From: Linepithema humile
Lineage: Eukaryota; Arthropoda; Insecta; Hymenoptera; Formicidae
Assembly: GCF_040581485.1 (NCBI RefSeq)
Contig: NC_090128.1
Coordinates: 17,414,931 to 17,478,930 of the forward strand
Reading direction: 5' to 3'
DNA length: 64,000 bases
Shown in pieces: positions 63,322-64,000 of the stretch (position 1 is its first letter; every line of letters begins with the position of its first letter). Under the pieces are notes generated by a model that was given only the letters and a program-made list of their open reading frames with translations, made no database searches and was not told where the DNA came from. Both the position numbers and the translations under genes were made by a program.

Positions 63322-64000
63322 AAAGTTTTTGAAGTCAGTTGTTGATCTGTTTTGCAATATTAAAATCGGACAAGATGGAAAATTTAAACCCGTACAATGC
63401 GGTATCATGCTCACTACTACATCTTTCATAGAACTCACAAATTACTTAATTAATGAACGGGGATATTTATATGTATTGGGCGCAAGATTTACACAAGACT
63501 GTGTTGAAAATTTATTTTCAAACATACGAAAGAAATTTCCTGTGCCCAATGCATTGCAATTTAAACAATGTTTAAAGATCCATAGCGTTTCACAATATTT
63601 ACAAGTTGTACCAAACACTAATTACGAACAAGATGATGGTTCTCTTCTTGTTAATTTCTTAAAAAAACGTCAAAAAGATAAAAATCATAATATATTGTGT
63701 GAAATTCCCGTAATTCTACTTATGTTGATAAAATACTAATTCATATGGATAATGTCCATTTAAATGTATTATATGCTCTTACTAGTTACATTATTCATAA
63801 AAATTCTAAGTTGCCCACAGTTTGTAAAACTTGTATTGATTCAGCTGGATCAAGGACATTTGATGCCAATATTAAATATTCAAAATTAGTATATTTTAAG
63901 TGTTTTAGATCACAAACATTGTTTTTTGTTAACACAGCAACTTTCGATTATTTTTATGAGATGAAAGTTATCATAAGAAGATATCTACCTTATATTAAGA
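63322..64000 (+). pseudogene. P-element-like transposase, C-terminal part
   Basis: Continues the gene broken at 57150. It contains CGIMLTTTSFIELTNYLINE and LGARFTQDCVENLFSNIRKK, the C-terminal blocks of P-superfamily enzymes (the latter with an acidic residue in QDxxE). The frame stops at 63737-63739, but the next frame goes on with LIHMDNVHLNVLYALTSYI and a Cys block VCKTCIDSAGS, so one frameshift lies just before 63737. The gene runs off the window edge. Confidence 0.8.

Noticed and set aside
62886..63323. Repeat protein rich in SYRIVQLLP-type units
   Set aside because: Open in several frames over a tandem DNA repeat inside an LTR; no sign of coding constraint.

Overview
This is a stretch of arthropod nuclear DNA, most likely hymenopteran and probably ant. 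It is AT-rich, has spliceosomal introns with GT/AG borders, and is built almost entirely of transposable elements nested inside one another. The only candidate host gene is a WD-repeat gene resembling FBXW4 at about 37.7-39.5 kb, on the minus strand, and its upstream part is separated from its body by insertions. The species call is an inference from element types; nothing in the window names the host.

The centrepiece is an apparently intact Maverick/Polinton, a virus-like DNA transposon of the adintovirus type, at 8403-26266. It has about 986-bp terminal inverted repeats and a 6-bp target-site duplication (TCGGCG at 8397-8402 and 26267-26272). It carries a minus-strand gene of unknown function (9515-10345), a five-exon acidic-tail gene (11340-12461), protein-primed DNA polymerase B (12670-16866), and a compact plus-strand morphogenesis cluster. 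That cluster holds a packaging ATPase, two conserved Polinton proteins, a retroviral-type integrase with chromodomain, the penton-like minor capsid protein, a basic pX/pVI-like protein, the double-jelly-roll major capsid protein, a protein of unknown function and an adenovirus-type cysteine protease. Every intronless gene in it has an open frame. Polymerase and integrase replicate and insert the genome; ATPase, capsid proteins and protease are a virion kit.

The flanks can be read as nested insertions, each with its own target duplication. A hAT transposase gene of the GTF2IRD2-like type is broken into three pieces (about 2461-2644, 26458-26789, 35668-36473). The first break is a solo LTR (2645-26453, TSD AAGA). 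That LTR was hit by a second hAT element (3863-8395, TSD ATCGGCGG), and the Maverick then landed inside the right-hand copy of that 8-bp duplication. The second break is a 5'-truncated Penelope-like element (26790-35657, TSD ATCATGATTT), itself interrupted by an EnSpm/CACTA-like element (27394-35194) that carries a decayed transposase and a DUF4806 gene. The DUF4806 gene is in turn interrupted by a 944-bp LTR-like insertion.

From 37 to 43 kb lie the FBXW4-like gene, two small CCCAG-ended MITEs and a 2.8-kb relative (39469-42232). A second copy of the solo LTR (42505-50773, TSD CTCT) contains a Harbinger-like element (43748-50476, TSD TTA), which contains a complete-length but decayed R1-like non-LTR retrotransposon (44277-50074, 16-bp TSD) with about 15 tandem 110-bp units upstream of its ORF1.

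The last part (51-64 kb) holds a small spliced gene for a Gln-rich/RGG protein with a structured 3' element also found at 7.6 kb, a second LTR-like unit with a related ORF, and a THAP/P-element-type transposase gene starting at 55039. That gene is split by an LTR insertion (57151-63317, TSD GTAT) that contains a TTAA-flanked, satellite-rich element (57304-61330). The window opens with the 3' end of a BEL/Pao retrotransposon (1 to about 1742).
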